Shown: positions 37,933-46,313 of the stretch, piece by piece | Layout of the letters: each line of letters opens with the position of its first letter | Position numbering within the stretch: the first letter of the stretch is position 1 | From: Aurantiacibacter odishensis | GTDB taxonomy: Bacteria; Pseudomonadota; Alphaproteobacteria; Sphingomonadales; Sphingomonadaceae | DNA: 64,000 bases | Direction: 5' to 3' | NCBI RefSeq assembly: GCF_003605195.1 | Contig: NZ_QYOS01000023.1 | Location: 248,001 to 312,000, forward strand | The notes under the pieces: generated by a model | What the model saw: only the letters and a program-made list of their open reading frames with translations | Databases searched by the model: none | What the model was told of the DNA's origin: nothing | Translations under genes and position numbers: made by a program

Positions 37933-39213
37933 TTACGCGGCGTCGTCCTTCGCATCGAGGCCATAGGCGGTGTGCAGTACGCGCACGGCCAGTTCGGTCT
38001 CGTCCTCGTCAATCAGCACGGACACCTTGATCTCCGAGGTGGAAATCGCCTGCACGTTGATGCCGCGATCGGCCAGCGCCTTGAACATCGTGGCGGCAAC
38101 GCCGGTGTGGCTTTTCATCCCCATGCCCACGACGCTGATCTTGGCGACCTTGCTGTCGGTGATGATGCGGTTGAAGCCAAGCGCTTCCTTCTTGTCTTCC
38201 AGCAGCGCCTGCGCGCGGGCGAGTTCGGCCTGCGGCACGGTGAAGGTCACGTCGGTCTCGCCCTTGTCGCGGCCCACGTTCTGGATGATCATGTCGACGT
38301 TGATGCCGGCCTCGCCCAGCGGGGTGAAGATATCGGCCACCGCGCCCGGCTTGTCCGGCACGCGGGTGAGAACCACGCGGGCCTCGTTCTTGTCATGGGC
38401 GATGCCGGTAACGGACTGGCGTTCCATATTCGATTCCTCCAGGATCTTCTGCATCTCGTCTTCGGAGACGATCATCGTGCCGGGCAGGGTATCGGCAGGC
38501 GGCGCGCCATCGTCCACGAAGGACGAGAGCACCTGCACGCGCACGTTGTGTTTCATGGCGAGGCTGACGGAGCGGGTCTGCAGCACCTTTGCGCCGACAG
38601 ACGCAAGCTCCAGCATTTCCTCGTAGGAGACGTAAGGGATCTTGCGCGCCCGCGCGACGATGCGCGGGTCGGTGGTGTAGACCCCGTCGACGTCGGTGTA
38701 GATATCGCAGCGGTCGGCATCGACGGCAGCGGCGATGGCCACGGCCGATGTGTCGGAGCCACCGCGCCCCATCGTCGTGATGCGGCCTTCCTCCGACACG
38801 CCCTGGAAACCGGGGATCACGGCGATCTCGCCCGCCGCCATCGATTCGCGCAGGCGCGGCGCGTCGATCTCGTCGACGCGGGCGTTGGCGTGGGCGGAGA
38901 AGGTCTTCACCGGCAGCTGCCAGCCAAGCCAGCTGCGCGCCTTGCAGCCCATCGCCTGCAGCGTGAGTGCGAGCAGGCCACTGGTCACCTGCTCCCCGCT
39001 GGCGACGACAACGTCGTATTCCGCAGGATCGTACAGGGGATTGGCTTCGCGGCAGAAATTGACGAGGCGGTCCGTCTCGCCCGCCATGGCGGAGACGACC
39101 ACGGCCACCTCGTTACCGCCCGCAGCCTGCGCGCGCACGATATTGGCGACGCGGCGAATGCGCTCGGTCCCGGCAACAGACGTGCCTCCGAATTTCATCA
39201 CGATGCGGGCCAA
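37933..39213 (-). CDS. lysC: Aspartate kinase
   Basis: 426 residues. First enzyme of lysine, threonine, methionine and diaminopimelate synthesis; phosphorylates aspartate with ATP. The kinase domain opens with the conserved MKFGGTSV, has FQGVSEEGRITTMGRGGSD and YTDVDGVYTTDPR, and two ACT domains at the end (VLTRVPDKPGAVADIF; ISVVGMGMKSHTGVAATMF) bind feedback effectors. The start is TTG, with AAGGA seven bases before it; this gives the standard alphaproteobacterial MARIVMKFGG opening. It is divergent from ubiG across 58 bases. Confidence 0.95.
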   Translation of the reverse strand: MARIVMKFGGTSVAGTERIRRVANIVRAQAAGGNEVAVVVSAMAGETDRLVNFCREANPLYDPAEYDVVVASGEQVTSGLLALTLQAMGCKARSWLGWQLPVKTFSAHANARVDEIDAPRLRESMAAGEIAVIPGFQGVSEEGRITTMGRGGSDTSAVAIAAAVDADRCDIYTDVDGVYTTDPRIVARARKIPYVSYEEMLELASVGAKVLQTRSVSLAMKHNVRVQVLSSFVDDGAPPADTLPGTMIVSEDEMQKILEESNMERQSVTGIAHDKNEARVVLTRVPDKPGAVADIFTPLGEAGINVDMIIQNVGRDKGETDVTFTVPQAELARAQALLEDKKEALGFNRIITDSKVAKISVVGMGMKSHTGVAATMFKALADRGINVQAISTSEIKVSVLIDEDETELAVRVLHTAYGLDAKDDAA

Positions 39214-39271
39214 GATACGTCCTTCATGCGTTATACTGGTTTGTGTTCGTGCGCGCTGTTAGGGAGCAAGC

Positions 39272-40009
39272 ATGGCTGACGCAACTGTATCGAATGCAAC
39301 CATTCGTCCTCAAGAGGCCGAACACTTCGGCAAGCTGGCCGCCGACTGGTGGAATCCCGCCGGTTCCTCGGCAATGCTGCACAAGCTGAACCCGGTGCGG
39401 CTGGGCTTCATCCGCGAGGCAATCGACATGCACTGGGGCGGCGACGTGGAAACCGCGAAGCCGCTGGCGGGCAGGCGCGCGCTGGACGTGGGCTGCGGCG
39501 CGGGTCTGCTGTGCGAGCCGCTGGCGAGGCTGGGCGCGCAAGTGACCGGAGTGGACGCGGCGGAAGAGAACATTGCCGCTGCCAGCAACCACGCGGCGGG
39601 CGCGGGGCTGCCTATCGACTATCGCCACGGCGAACTCGGCACGCTGGGCCTCGGCCATTTCGATCTCGTCACCAGCATGGAAGTGATCGAGCACGTCGAG
39701 GACAAGCAGGCTTTCATCGCCCAGCTTGCCGCGCACCTGGCGCCAGAAGGGCTGATGGTGCTCTCCACCCCCAACCGCACGCTGAAGAGCCGCACGCTCC
39801 TCGTGGGCGCGGCGGAGGCGCTGGGCGCGGTGCCCAAGGGGACGCACCACTGGGAGGACTTTGTCACACCCGAAGAACTGGAGGCGCTGCTGGTATCGGC
39901 TGGGATGGCCATGGGAGAGCCCAAAGGCATCGCGTTCAGTGTAGGCAAGGGCCTGCACCTGTCGGACGACCTGTCGCTCAACTACATCGTCATGGCGCGG
40001 AAGAAGTAG
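39272..40009 (+). CDS. ubiG: Ubiquinone biosynthesis O-methyltransferase UbiG
   Basis: 245-residue SAM-dependent methyltransferase that makes both O-methylations of ubiquinone synthesis. Seen: HFGKLAADWWNPAGSSAMLHKLNPVR near the start, the SAM motif LDVGCGAGLLCEPLARLGAQVTGVD, TSMEVIEHVED and the motif LSTPNRTLKSRTL. AGGGAG lies ahead of the ATG. The last 20 bases overlap the end of the convergent phosphodiesterase gene. Confidence 0.95.
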   Translation: MADATVSNATIRPQEAEHFGKLAADWWNPAGSSAMLHKLNPVRLGFIREAIDMHWGGDVETAKPLAGRRALDVGCGAGLLCEPLARLGAQVTGVDAAEENIAAASNHAAGAGLPIDYRHGELGTLGLGHFDLVTSMEVIEHVEDKQAFIAQLAAHLAPEGLMVLSTPNRTLKSRTLLVGAAEALGAVPKGTHHWEDFVTPEELEALLVSAGMAMGEPKGIAFSVGKGLHLSDDLSLNYIVMARKK

Positions 40010-41060
40010 CCTCGGTGCAATAGGTCAGGCCTTCGATCCGATCTGCGAAGACTCCGTCCACCCCAGCGGCTTCCAACGCATCAAGCAGGTTGCCCGCGCA
40101 GCCGTGTTCGAGCGGATCGTCGCCTGACTGCAAGGCGGGTGGCAGGAATGCATTCTCGGGCCGCAGCGTCCAGCCGTGCACCTGAAGGTTTGCCCGATGG
40201 GCGGACTGGACAAGCGGCGTGGGAGAGCCGTCCTCGGCCAGCAGCAGCCGCAGTTCCGCGCCGATTGCGTCGGCGTAGGCCGCGATGGCAGTCAGGCCCT
40301 GCTCGTCGAGCATGGATCGGTAAGTCCGGTCGGGGATGTCAGCAGGACCGCCCTCGGCGCTGACAAGCTGCACCAGCCGCAGGTCGGTCAGGCCATTCAG
40401 CCGCCGTAGAGGCGCGACTTCGAAGCTCTGGATGAACACCGGCGCGTCTGCGCCTTCGTATCCAGCGGCATGCAACTGCTTCACCAGCATCGCGACAAGG
40501 TCGTGACCGATACTGCTGAAATAGCCGGGATGCTTGATCTCGGGATAGAGCCCGATCGGGCGACCTGTTTCCGCCTCCTTGGCGCGAACCAGCCGAATGA
40601 TCTCCTCCAGCGTCGGCACTTGGTAGAGACCGTCGTAGCGCGTGTTTTGCGGCCTCAGGTCCGGCAGCCGTTCCCGGGCGCGAAGGGTGCGCAGTTCGGC
40701 GATCGTGAAGTCCTCGGTGAACCAGCCGGTAACCTCCTCGCCGTCGATCATTCGGGTGGTGAGGCGGGCGGCGAATTCGGGGCGCTCGCCAACGTCGGTC
40801 GTGCCCGAGATCTCGTTCTCGTGGCGCGCCACCAGGACGCCGTCCTTCGTCGCAACGAGATCCGGCTCGATGTAGTCGGCCCCCTGGTCGATGGCGCGTT
40901 CGTAGGCTGCCAGCGTATGCTCGGGCCGCTCCCCGCTCGCACCGCGATGGGCGATGATCAGCATTGCGTCCTCCTGTGCCGTGCTCGCTGTCGGGGCGAG
41001 GCAGCTTATCAGGGCCGCGCACGAGAGCACGATTGCTGCGACGATGCTCCTGCCCGTCAT
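39990..41060 (-). CDS. Glycerophosphodiester phosphodiesterase
   Basis: 356 residues, periplasmic GlpQ-like enzyme: signal peptide (VLSCAALISCLAPTASTAQ), then IIAHRGASGERPEHTLAAY with the catalytic HR and the E/H pair, DYIEPDLVATKDGVLVARHEN with the metal-binding ExD and second histidine, and LYPEIKHPGYF. It releases glycerol 3-phosphate from deacylated phospholipids. The ATG overlaps the stop of the upstream FUSC gene (ATGA), which shows translational coupling; a TTG two codons earlier is ignored. Confidence 0.93.
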   Translation of the reverse strand: MTGRSIVAAIVLSCAALISCLAPTASTAQEDAMLIIAHRGASGERPEHTLAAYERAIDQGADYIEPDLVATKDGVLVARHENEISGTTDVGERPEFAARLTTRMIDGEEVTGWFTEDFTIAELRTLRARERLPDLRPQNTRYDGLYQVPTLEEIIRLVRAKEAETGRPIGLYPEIKHPGYFSSIGHDLVAMLVKQLHAAGYEGADAPVFIQSFEVAPLRRLNGLTDLRLVQLVSAEGGPADIPDRTYRSMLDEQGLTAIAAYADAIGAELRLLLAEDGSPTPLVQSAHRANLQVHGWTLRPENAFLPPALQSGDDPLEHGCAGNLLDALEAAGVDGVFADRIEGLTYCTEATSSAP

Positions 41061-41965
41061 TTCCAAACCCCCTCGTCCTCGGCCTGCGTGACCGAATGAA
41101 ACCTGTCATCCTTCCCTTGCGAAAGCGATTGCCCCGCTTCCACCCAGCGCGCGGCCTCGTCCAGTTTGGAACCGTCATCCTCACTGCCTTCGCGCGCCAG
41201 CATCGTGTGGGCCACATCGCTCAAGGAGAGGCGCAGCCGCTTCGAGCATACCCGCCACTGCTCTGTGCGTGCCTCGATCCGCGCCTTGTACAGCCGCCCG
41301 CGAAAGGTGCGCTGCGCGATCCGGCCGACGTATTCAAGCTGCTCATCCAGCGACATTGCGGCCCGGTCCATATCGCGCAGCGCGCTCTCCACTTCGTCGC
41401 GCCCGCTCTTGCCATCCCGGCATCGGCACAGCGCCTCGTGCAGGGTGTCCGCCGCGCGCATCAGCTTCGCCCCTTCCTTGCGCAGGATGCCGAAGGGATC
41501 GGGTGTCAGCAGTACCTGGCTAAAGGCAAGCGCCACGCCTCCGCCGATCAGCGCATCGATCACCCGGGCGTAGCTGCTCTCGCCCTGCCCCTCCACCAGA
41601 ACGATCACGGCAGAGACGCCCGCCTGGATGCCGATGATCGGCTGCACTTCGAAAGCGATGGCGAGCATGATCGCCGCGAACACCGCCAGCGCCATCACCG
41701 GCGGCTGCACCTCGCCGGCCAGCGCAAGGGCCGCTTCGCCGACCACGATGCCCACCACCACGCCCAGCAGGAGGCCGAGAGCCTGGCGCGAATGGCTGGG
41801 CAGGCCGGGAGCGAGGCTGACCACGGCGGCGACGGCGGCGAACAGCGGGGTATGCTCCGGTCCGAATACCAGCGTGCCAATCCACCAGGCGATGCCCGCC
41901 GCCAGCGCCGATTCCAGCGATTCGCGAAAGGCCCGGCGCCAGTTCTCTTGCAGCCGCTCAAGCAT
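41057..41965 (-). CDS. FUSC-family membrane protein
   Basis: 302 residues. The N-terminal half has about five or six hydrophobic helices (ALAAGIAWWIGTLVF; GLLLGVVVGIVVGEAALALAG; MALAVFAAIMLAIAF), and the C-terminal half is soluble and helical. The FUSC superfamily includes aromatic-acid exporters (AaeB) and the fusaric-acid resistance protein; this one is shorter than AaeB and has a single membrane block. An efflux role for aromatic acids is conceivable but unproven. It is coupled to the downstream phosphodiesterase and follows the ArsC-like gene by 22 bases. Confidence 0.82.
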   Translation of the reverse strand: MLERLQENWRRAFRESLESALAAGIAWWIGTLVFGPEHTPLFAAVAAVVSLAPGLPSHSRQALGLLLGVVVGIVVGEAALALAGEVQPPVMALAVFAAIMLAIAFEVQPIIGIQAGVSAVIVLVEGQGESSYARVIDALIGGGVALAFSQVLLTPDPFGILRKEGAKLMRAADTLHEALCRCRDGKSGRDEVESALRDMDRAAMSLDEQLEYVGRIAQRTFRGRLYKARIEARTEQWRVCSKRLRLSLSDVAHTMLAREGSEDDGSKLDEAARWVEAGQSLSQGKDDRFHSVTQAEDEGVWK

Positions 41966-41987
41966 CAGCGAGTCAGCACGGTTTGTG

Positions 41988-42338
41988 TCAGCACAAGGCG
42001 GCTTTCCATTCGCTTTCGTCGAAGCCGACGAGCAGGCCGCCGTCGTGCTCCACCACCGGGCGCTTGATCATGCTGGGGTTCTCTACCAGCAAGCCGACAG
42101 CGCCAGCGGCATCGCCGGCCCCTGCCTTCTCCTCGTCAGGCAGCTTGCGCCACGTGGTCCCGCGCCGGTTGAGCACGGTGTCGACACCCTCCGCGTCGAT
42201 CCACCTGGAGACCTTGGCCGCGTCGGCGCCTTCGTTCTTGTAGTCGTGGAAGATGTATTCGATCCCCTTCGCATCCAGCCACTTTCGCGCCTTCTTCACC
42301 GTGTCGCAGTTGGGGATGCCGTAGAACTCAACCGTCAT
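41988..42338 (-). CDS. ArsC/YffB-family reductase
   Basis: 116 residues, thioredoxin-like ArsC/Spx fold. EFYGIPNCDTVKKARKWLD carries a single active cysteine (C11) instead of the CxxC of thioredoxins, with IKRPVVEHDGG near 85-95. This pattern matches the YffB subgroup, probably a glutathione-dependent thiol reductase, rather than a true arsenate reductase. No arsenic resistance genes lie nearby. The second in-frame ATG is used because upstream residues are unlike the family. Confidence 0.88.
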   Translation of the reverse strand: MTVEFYGIPNCDTVKKARKWLDAKGIEYIFHDYKNEGADAAKVSRWIDAEGVDTVLNRRGTTWRKLPDEEKAGAGDAAGAVGLLVENPSMIKRPVVEHDGGLLVGFDESEWKAALC

Positions 42339-42514
42339 GCAAAGGAGCCTTTTCCTGCTAACCTGGAACACATGGAACACTGTCCTAGAGGGAAAATGTC
42401 CACCCTGTCAGCACGGGCTTTCAGGCTTCCCCCGATAGCGCGGACGTTGGGCAGATTTGCGACATTCACGGCCATGCCAGTCGGCCTGCCCCAAACAGGG
42501 CAGTGTAGGACAGG

Positions 42515-42814
42515 TCAGGGAAAGCGGTGGGTGCGCGGGGTATCGCAACCGAACATCGTGTATTCGGCATACCAGCGCGTGCGGCCATCGCTCATGGCAG
42601 TCCGGTGCTCGGCCACGCGGCCCCATGCGCGAGCGGTTGCCTCGTCCTGCCATTCGGACAGGGCGACGACCTCGCCATCGTCGGCGGCATAGCTCTTGAA
42701 CGAAAGGTAGCCCGGCTGCTGAGCGGCGAGCGCTTCCATTTCCGCCGCCTGGGCATCGTAGGCCGCACGGTCGATATCGGCGCGCTTGCGATTGCGGAAG
42801 ACGACGAGATACAT
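42515..42814 (-). CDS. Antibiotic biosynthesis monooxygenase-like (ABM) protein
   Basis: 99 residues in the dimeric ferredoxin-like ABM fold: VVFRNRKRADIDRAAYDAQA, then QQPGYLSFKSYAADDGEVVALSEW and a helix before HRTAMSDGRTRWYAEY. Such small proteins include cofactor-free monooxygenases and haem-degrading enzymes, and many are of unknown role. It stands alone; the 176 bases before the ArsC-like gene hold no other gene. Confidence 0.82.
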   Translation of the reverse strand: MYLVVFRNRKRADIDRAAYDAQAAEMEALAAQQPGYLSFKSYAADDGEVVALSEWQDEATARAWGRVAEHRTAMSDGRTRWYAEYTMFGCDTPRTHRFP

Positions 42815-42864
42815 GCGAGCGGATTACTCCGGTCGCAGGCGCTGTCAAATCTCCCTACACGTCC

Positions 42865-43209
42865 TCAGAGCACGCGGAAGTCGGCGATGCGCCCGTTGCT
42901 GGCGAAGGTACAGGTGAACTCGTCGCGGCTGCGGTCGTTCGTTTCGATACGCCCGTCCACGCGCACGCTGTCGCGCGTCACCTGGTCCACCCGGTCCACC
43001 CGCACGCGGTCGCGGGTGTAACGGTCGGCTTCCTGCCCGCAGGCATTCACGGCCGCGCGCTCGAAATCGCTGAGGTTCCGCTCGTTATAGCCGTTGCCGC
43101 CGAGGATGCCGCCCAGAAGGCCGCCGAGCGGATTGCCGCCCACGCCCGTCTGGCAGGCGCTGAGGGAAAGAGTGCCCACGATCAGGGCGGGCAGGAATTT
43201 CTTGCGCAT
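42865..43209 (-). CDS. Small hypothetical lipoprotein
   Basis: 114 residues. Starts MRKKFLPALIVGTLSLSACQ, a typical lipoprotein signal with LSAC lipobox. A glycine-rich hinge (GGLLGGILGGNGY) follows, then a domain with two cysteines (NACGQEADRY and FTCTFASNG) likely joined by a disulfide in the periplasm. Similar short lipoproteins are frequent in sphingomonads, function unknown. An earlier in-frame start would place 13 polar residues before the signal and is rejected. Confidence 0.75.
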   Translation of the reverse strand: MRKKFLPALIVGTLSLSACQTGVGGNPLGGLLGGILGGNGYNERNLSDFERAAVNACGQEADRYTRDRVRVDRVDQVTRDSVRVDGRIETNDRSRDEFTCTFASNGRIADFRVL

Positions 43210-43314
43210 GGGAATGCTCCGTGTTCGCGTTGGCGCCACGCCTCCCACGTGCCGGTCAAGCCTATCTACGAAGCCGCCAAGCGCTTGTTCCGAAACAACT
43301 TGTGGCCGATACTT

Positions 43315-43779
43315 CTAACGCAGGTTGGCGTCGGCAATGGCAACGGCCAGCGCATCGGCCGCGTCCGCCCCTTCCACCGCCGCGCCGGGCAGCAGCACCT
43401 TGAGCATGGCCTGCACCTGCGCCTTTTCCGCGCCGCCGGTGCCGACCACCGCCTTCTTCACCAGCCGCGCCGCGTGTTCGCGCACCTCCAGGCCCGACGC
43501 GCCGCAGGCCGCCAGCACCGCGCCGCGTGCCTGCGCCAGCTTCAGCGTCGATTGCGGGTTCTTGTTGGAGAACACCTCTTCGCACGCAGCCCGGTGGGGC
43601 CGGTGGCGGGCGATGACCTCCGCGATCCCGGCGTGCAGCATGGCCAGCCGGTCCGGCATGGTCGCCCGCGATGAGGTCGCGATCTGACCGTGGGCCACGT
43701 GCGCGATGCGGCTTCCCTCGGCCCGGATCACGCCCCAGCCGGTGCAGCTAAGCGAGGGATCGAGGCCCAAAATCAGCAT
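43315..43779 (-). CDS. ruvC: Holliday junction endonuclease RuvC
   Basis: 154 residues. Dimeric RNase H-fold nuclease that cuts four-way junctions in recombinational repair with RuvAB. Conserved parts: GLDPSLSCTGWG with the first catalytic aspartate, CEEVFSNKNPQSTLKLAQARG with the glutamates, and the C-terminal DAADALAVAIA aspartate. It follows yebC by 21 bases, the common bacterial order; ruvA and ruvB are not in this window. Confidence 0.95.
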   Translation of the reverse strand: MLILGLDPSLSCTGWGVIRAEGSRIAHVAHGQIATSSRATMPDRLAMLHAGIAEVIARHRPHRAACEEVFSNKNPQSTLKLAQARGAVLAACGASGLEVREHAARLVKKAVVGTGGAEKAQVQAMLKVLLPGAAVEGADAADALAVAIADANLR

Positions 43780-43800
43780 GAGGGAATCAGCATGAGAGGC

Positions 43801-44547
43801 TCAGCCTCCCACCTTCTCCATCACCTCGTCGGAAATGTCGTAGTTGCCCCACACGGTCTGCACGTCGTCATCGTCGTCCAGCACGTCGATCAGCTTCAAG
43901 AGGGTGGAGGCGTTCTTCTCGTCCATGTCGACGGTGAGGTTAGGCTTCCACGCCAGCTTCACGGTTTCCGCTTCGCCCAGCGACTTTTCGAGGTCGCTGG
44001 CGACCTGGTGCAGGTCGTCCGCCGCGGTCCAGATTTCGTGACCGTCCTCGGTCGAGGCGATGTCTTCCGCGCCCGCTTCCAGCGCGGCTTCCAGCACCTT
44101 TTCCTCGTCGCCCGCATCGGCGGGATAGACGATCAGGCCAAGCCGCTCGAACCCGTGCACGACGCTGCCTTCGGTGCCGAGGTTGCCGCCGTGCTTGGAG
44201 AACGCCGTGCGGATCGAGGTGGCCGTGCGATTGCGGTTGTCGGTCAGCGCTTCCACGATGATCGCGCTGCCGCCGGGGCCATAGCCCTCGTAACGCACTT
44301 CCTCGTAATTCTCGCCATCGCTGGCAGAAGCCTTGTCGATCGCGCGCTGGATGTTGTCCTTGGGCATCGATTGTGCCTTGGCCGCGTTCACCGCGAGGCG
44401 CAGGCGCGGGTTCATGTCAGGATCGGGCATCCCCATCTTCGCCGCCACGGTGATTTCGCGGGAAAGCTTTGAAAACAGGTTGGAACGCTTCTTGTCCTGC
44501 GCACCCTTGCGGTGCATGATGTTCTTGAATTTGGAATGGCCTGCCAT
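43801..44547 (-). CDS. yebC: YebC/PmpR-family protein
   Basis: 248 residues. Opening [21 protein letters not shown] is the family signature. Three-domain YebC proteins were long called transcription regulators; members are now linked to translation of proline-rich stretches. The acidic middle ([18 protein letters not shown]) and final [13 protein letters not shown] are typical. The in-frame extension upstream is unlike the family and is left out. First gene of the yebC-ruvC unit. Confidence 0.94.
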   Translation of the reverse strand: MAGHSKFKNIMHRKGAQDKKRSNLFSKLSREITVAAKMGMPDPDMNPRLRLAVNAAKAQSMPKDNIQRAIDKASASDGENYEEVRYEGYGPGGSAIIVEALTDNRNRTATSIRTAFSKHGGNLGTEGSVVHGFERLGLIVYPADAGDEEKVLEAALEAGAEDIASTEDGHEIWTAADDLHQVASDLEKSLGEAETVKLAWKPNLTVDMDEKNASTLLKLIDVLDDDDDVQTVWGNYDISDEVMEKVGG

Positions 44548-44572
44548 GATGGTTCTTCTAAAGGGGCTGAAA

Positions 44573-44600
44573 ATGAAAGCGGGGCCTAGCCCAGCCCCGC
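44573..44600 (-). terminator. Terminator after SDR gene
   Basis: Stem GCGGGGC / GCCCCGC with an 8-base loop, followed on the minus strand by TTTCATTTT. It lies between the stop of the SDR gene and yebC, so yebC needs its own promoter. Confidence 0.65.
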
Positions 44601-44625
44601 CCATCCTTCAACAATGTCTGTCGTC

Positions 44626-45507
44626 TCAGCCGCCAACCACGGTGCCGCCGTTGGGATGCAGCACCTGCCCGGACATGTAGGAGGAATCCTCGCAGGCCAG
44701 GAACAGGAAAGCCGGCGCCACTTCGTTCGGCTCGCCCGCGCGGCCCATCGGGGTATCGGTGCCCCAATCGTCCATTTCCTCTTCCGGCATACCACCACAG
44801 GGATTGAGCGGGGTCCAGATCGGGCCGGGCGCCACGCCGTTCACGCGGATACCGTCGTCCATCAACTGGCCGCTCAGCGAGCGGGTGAAAGCCGTGATCG
44901 CGCCCTTGGTGGCGGAATAATCGAGCAGGATCGGCGCGCCCTGGTACATGGTGATGCTGGTGCAGTTCACGATGGTCGCCCCGCGCTTCAGGTGCGGGCG
45001 CACGGCCTGCGCCATGTAGAACATCGAATAGATGTTGGACTGGAACGTGCGCTGGAGCTGTTCGGGCGTGATGTCGGCGATGTCGTAATCGGGGTGCTGT
45101 TCGCCAGCGATCTGGATCAGGCTGTCGATCTGCCCGAACCGCTCCATTACGGCCTCGACGAACCCTCGCGCGTATTTCAGGTCTCCTACGTCGCCTGCGG
45201 ACAGGAGTACCTCGGCACCTTCCGCCTCGCACAGTTCGCGGGTCTTTTTCGCGTCATCGTGCTCTTCGAGATAGGAGATCGCGATATTCGCGCCCTCGCG
45301 TGCGAACAGCACGGCGGTAGCGCGGCCGATGCCACTGTCGCCGCCGGTGATGATCGCGACCTTGCCTTTCATCCGGCCCGAGCCGGGATAGCGCGGCTGC
45401 CATTCGGGTTTGCGATCCAGCGCGCTTTCGTGGCCCGGCATGGCCGGTTCCTCGGCAATCGGTTCGATGAAAGTGGCGCTCTTGGAAGAAGTAAGAGTGT
45501 CGGTCAT
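44626..45507 (-). CDS. SDR family oxidoreductase, YghA-like
   Basis: 293 residues. A 40-residue N-terminal extension with PEWQPRYPGSGRMKGKVA precedes the SDR fold; this extension is typical of the YghA/general-stress SDR group. TGGDSGIGRATA binds the cofactor, QIAGEQ replaces NNAG, and the catalytic pair is YSATKGA. NPCGGMPEEEMDDWG is the usual loop before the C-terminal GGTVVGG. Predicted to reduce small aldehydes or alcohols under stress. Single gene. Confidence 0.88.
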   Translation of the reverse strand: MTDTLTSSKSATFIEPIAEEPAMPGHESALDRKPEWQPRYPGSGRMKGKVAIITGGDSGIGRATAVLFAREGANIAISYLEEHDDAKKTRELCEAEGAEVLLSAGDVGDLKYARGFVEAVMERFGQIDSLIQIAGEQHPDYDIADITPEQLQRTFQSNIYSMFYMAQAVRPHLKRGATIVNCTSITMYQGAPILLDYSATKGAITAFTRSLSGQLMDDGIRVNGVAPGPIWTPLNPCGGMPEEEMDDWGTDTPMGRAGEPNEVAPAFLFLACEDSSYMSGQVLHPNGGTVVGG

Positions 45508-45604
45508 GGTCGTCGTCCTGCAAATGCTTGATTTACAGGACCAACGACTGCCCGTGTCACGACGTTCCGCGTGCCGTCGCCTTACTGGCTCCGGCCAGCC
45601 CGGC

Positions 45605-45841
45605 TTATGCCATGCCGAGTGCGGCCTTGTAGGTATCGAGAATCATCTCCTGCTCGCTGCGGTCGTTCGCGTCCATCTTCCGCAGGCGCACGATCTGGCG
45701 CATGATCTTCACGTCGTAACCCACGGCCTTGGCTTCGGCGTACACGTCACGAATGTCATCGGCGATGCCCTTCTTCTCTTCCTCGAGGCGTTCGATACGC
45801 TCGATCAGCAGGCGCAGGCGGTCGTCGGTGGCTTCGGCCAT
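45605..45841 (-). CDS. gapR: GapR nucleoid-associated protein (DUF2312)
   Basis: 78 residues, almost entirely helical: [26 protein letters not shown] forms a coiled coil, followed by the basic [13 protein letters not shown] helix and [14 protein letters not shown]. This is the GapR family of alphaproteobacteria, which in Caulobacter encircles overtwisted DNA ahead of replication and transcription and stimulates topoisomerases. Length and motif match the family throughout. Confidence 0.92.
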   Translation of the reverse strand: MAEATDDRLRLLIERIERLEEEKKGIADDIRDVYAEAKAVGYDVKIMRQIVRLRKMDANDRSEQEMILDTYKAALGMA

Positions 45842-45950
45842 GGGGGTATTGCTCCGGTAGTAGTCTTCGAGAATCGGTCGGGCCGCTGGTTAGCGCAGCC
45901 GCGCGGCGGCGCAAGCGGGCCTGTGGACCGATTTGTGCGAAAGTGGAAAA

Positions 45951-46268
45951 TTAGTGCGCGCCGCCCTCGTTCTTCGCGACGCTGGCCTTCATCCGCTCGA
46001 GTTGCTCGGGGGTGGCCTCGGTCTGGCGGGTGGCCTTCCACTCTTCCATCGGCATCCCGTGGATCAGTTCGCGCGCCTGTTCCTTGCTGCCGTCGTAACC
46101 GGCATCGCGGATCCAGTCCGCCAGGCAGTTGCGGCAGAAGCCGGAAAGCCCCATCAGGTCGATGTTCTGCGCATCGTGGCGGTGGCGCAGGTGGCGCACC
46201 AGGCGGCGGAAAGCGGCGGCGGCCACGTCGTCGGGCAGCATGTCGAGGGGATCGGTGGGCTCGCTCAT
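45951..46268 (-). CDS. DUF1244 domain protein
   Basis: 105 residues in the DUF1244 family: AAAFRRLVRHLRHRHDAQNIDLM, then LSGFCRNCLADW (two conserved cysteines three apart) and PMEEWKATRQTEATPEQLERM. The cysteines could hold a metal or disulfide, but the family has no assigned function. The second in-frame ATG is preferred. It is divergent from the pyruvate kinase gene across 45 bases. Confidence 0.85.
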   Translation of the reverse strand: MSEPTDPLDMLPDDVAAAAFRRLVRHLRHRHDAQNIDLMGLSGFCRNCLADWIRDAGYDGSKEQARELIHGMPMEEWKATRQTEATPEQLERMKASVAKNEGGAH

Positions 46269-46313
46269 TATATATCCTTGTCTTGTCATGTGGCCCTGTC
46301 ATAGGCGGGGGCC

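Noticed and set aside
41988-42338. Arsenate reductase
   Set aside because: The single-cysteine YffB pattern and lack of ars neighbours argue against a true arsenate-resistance role.
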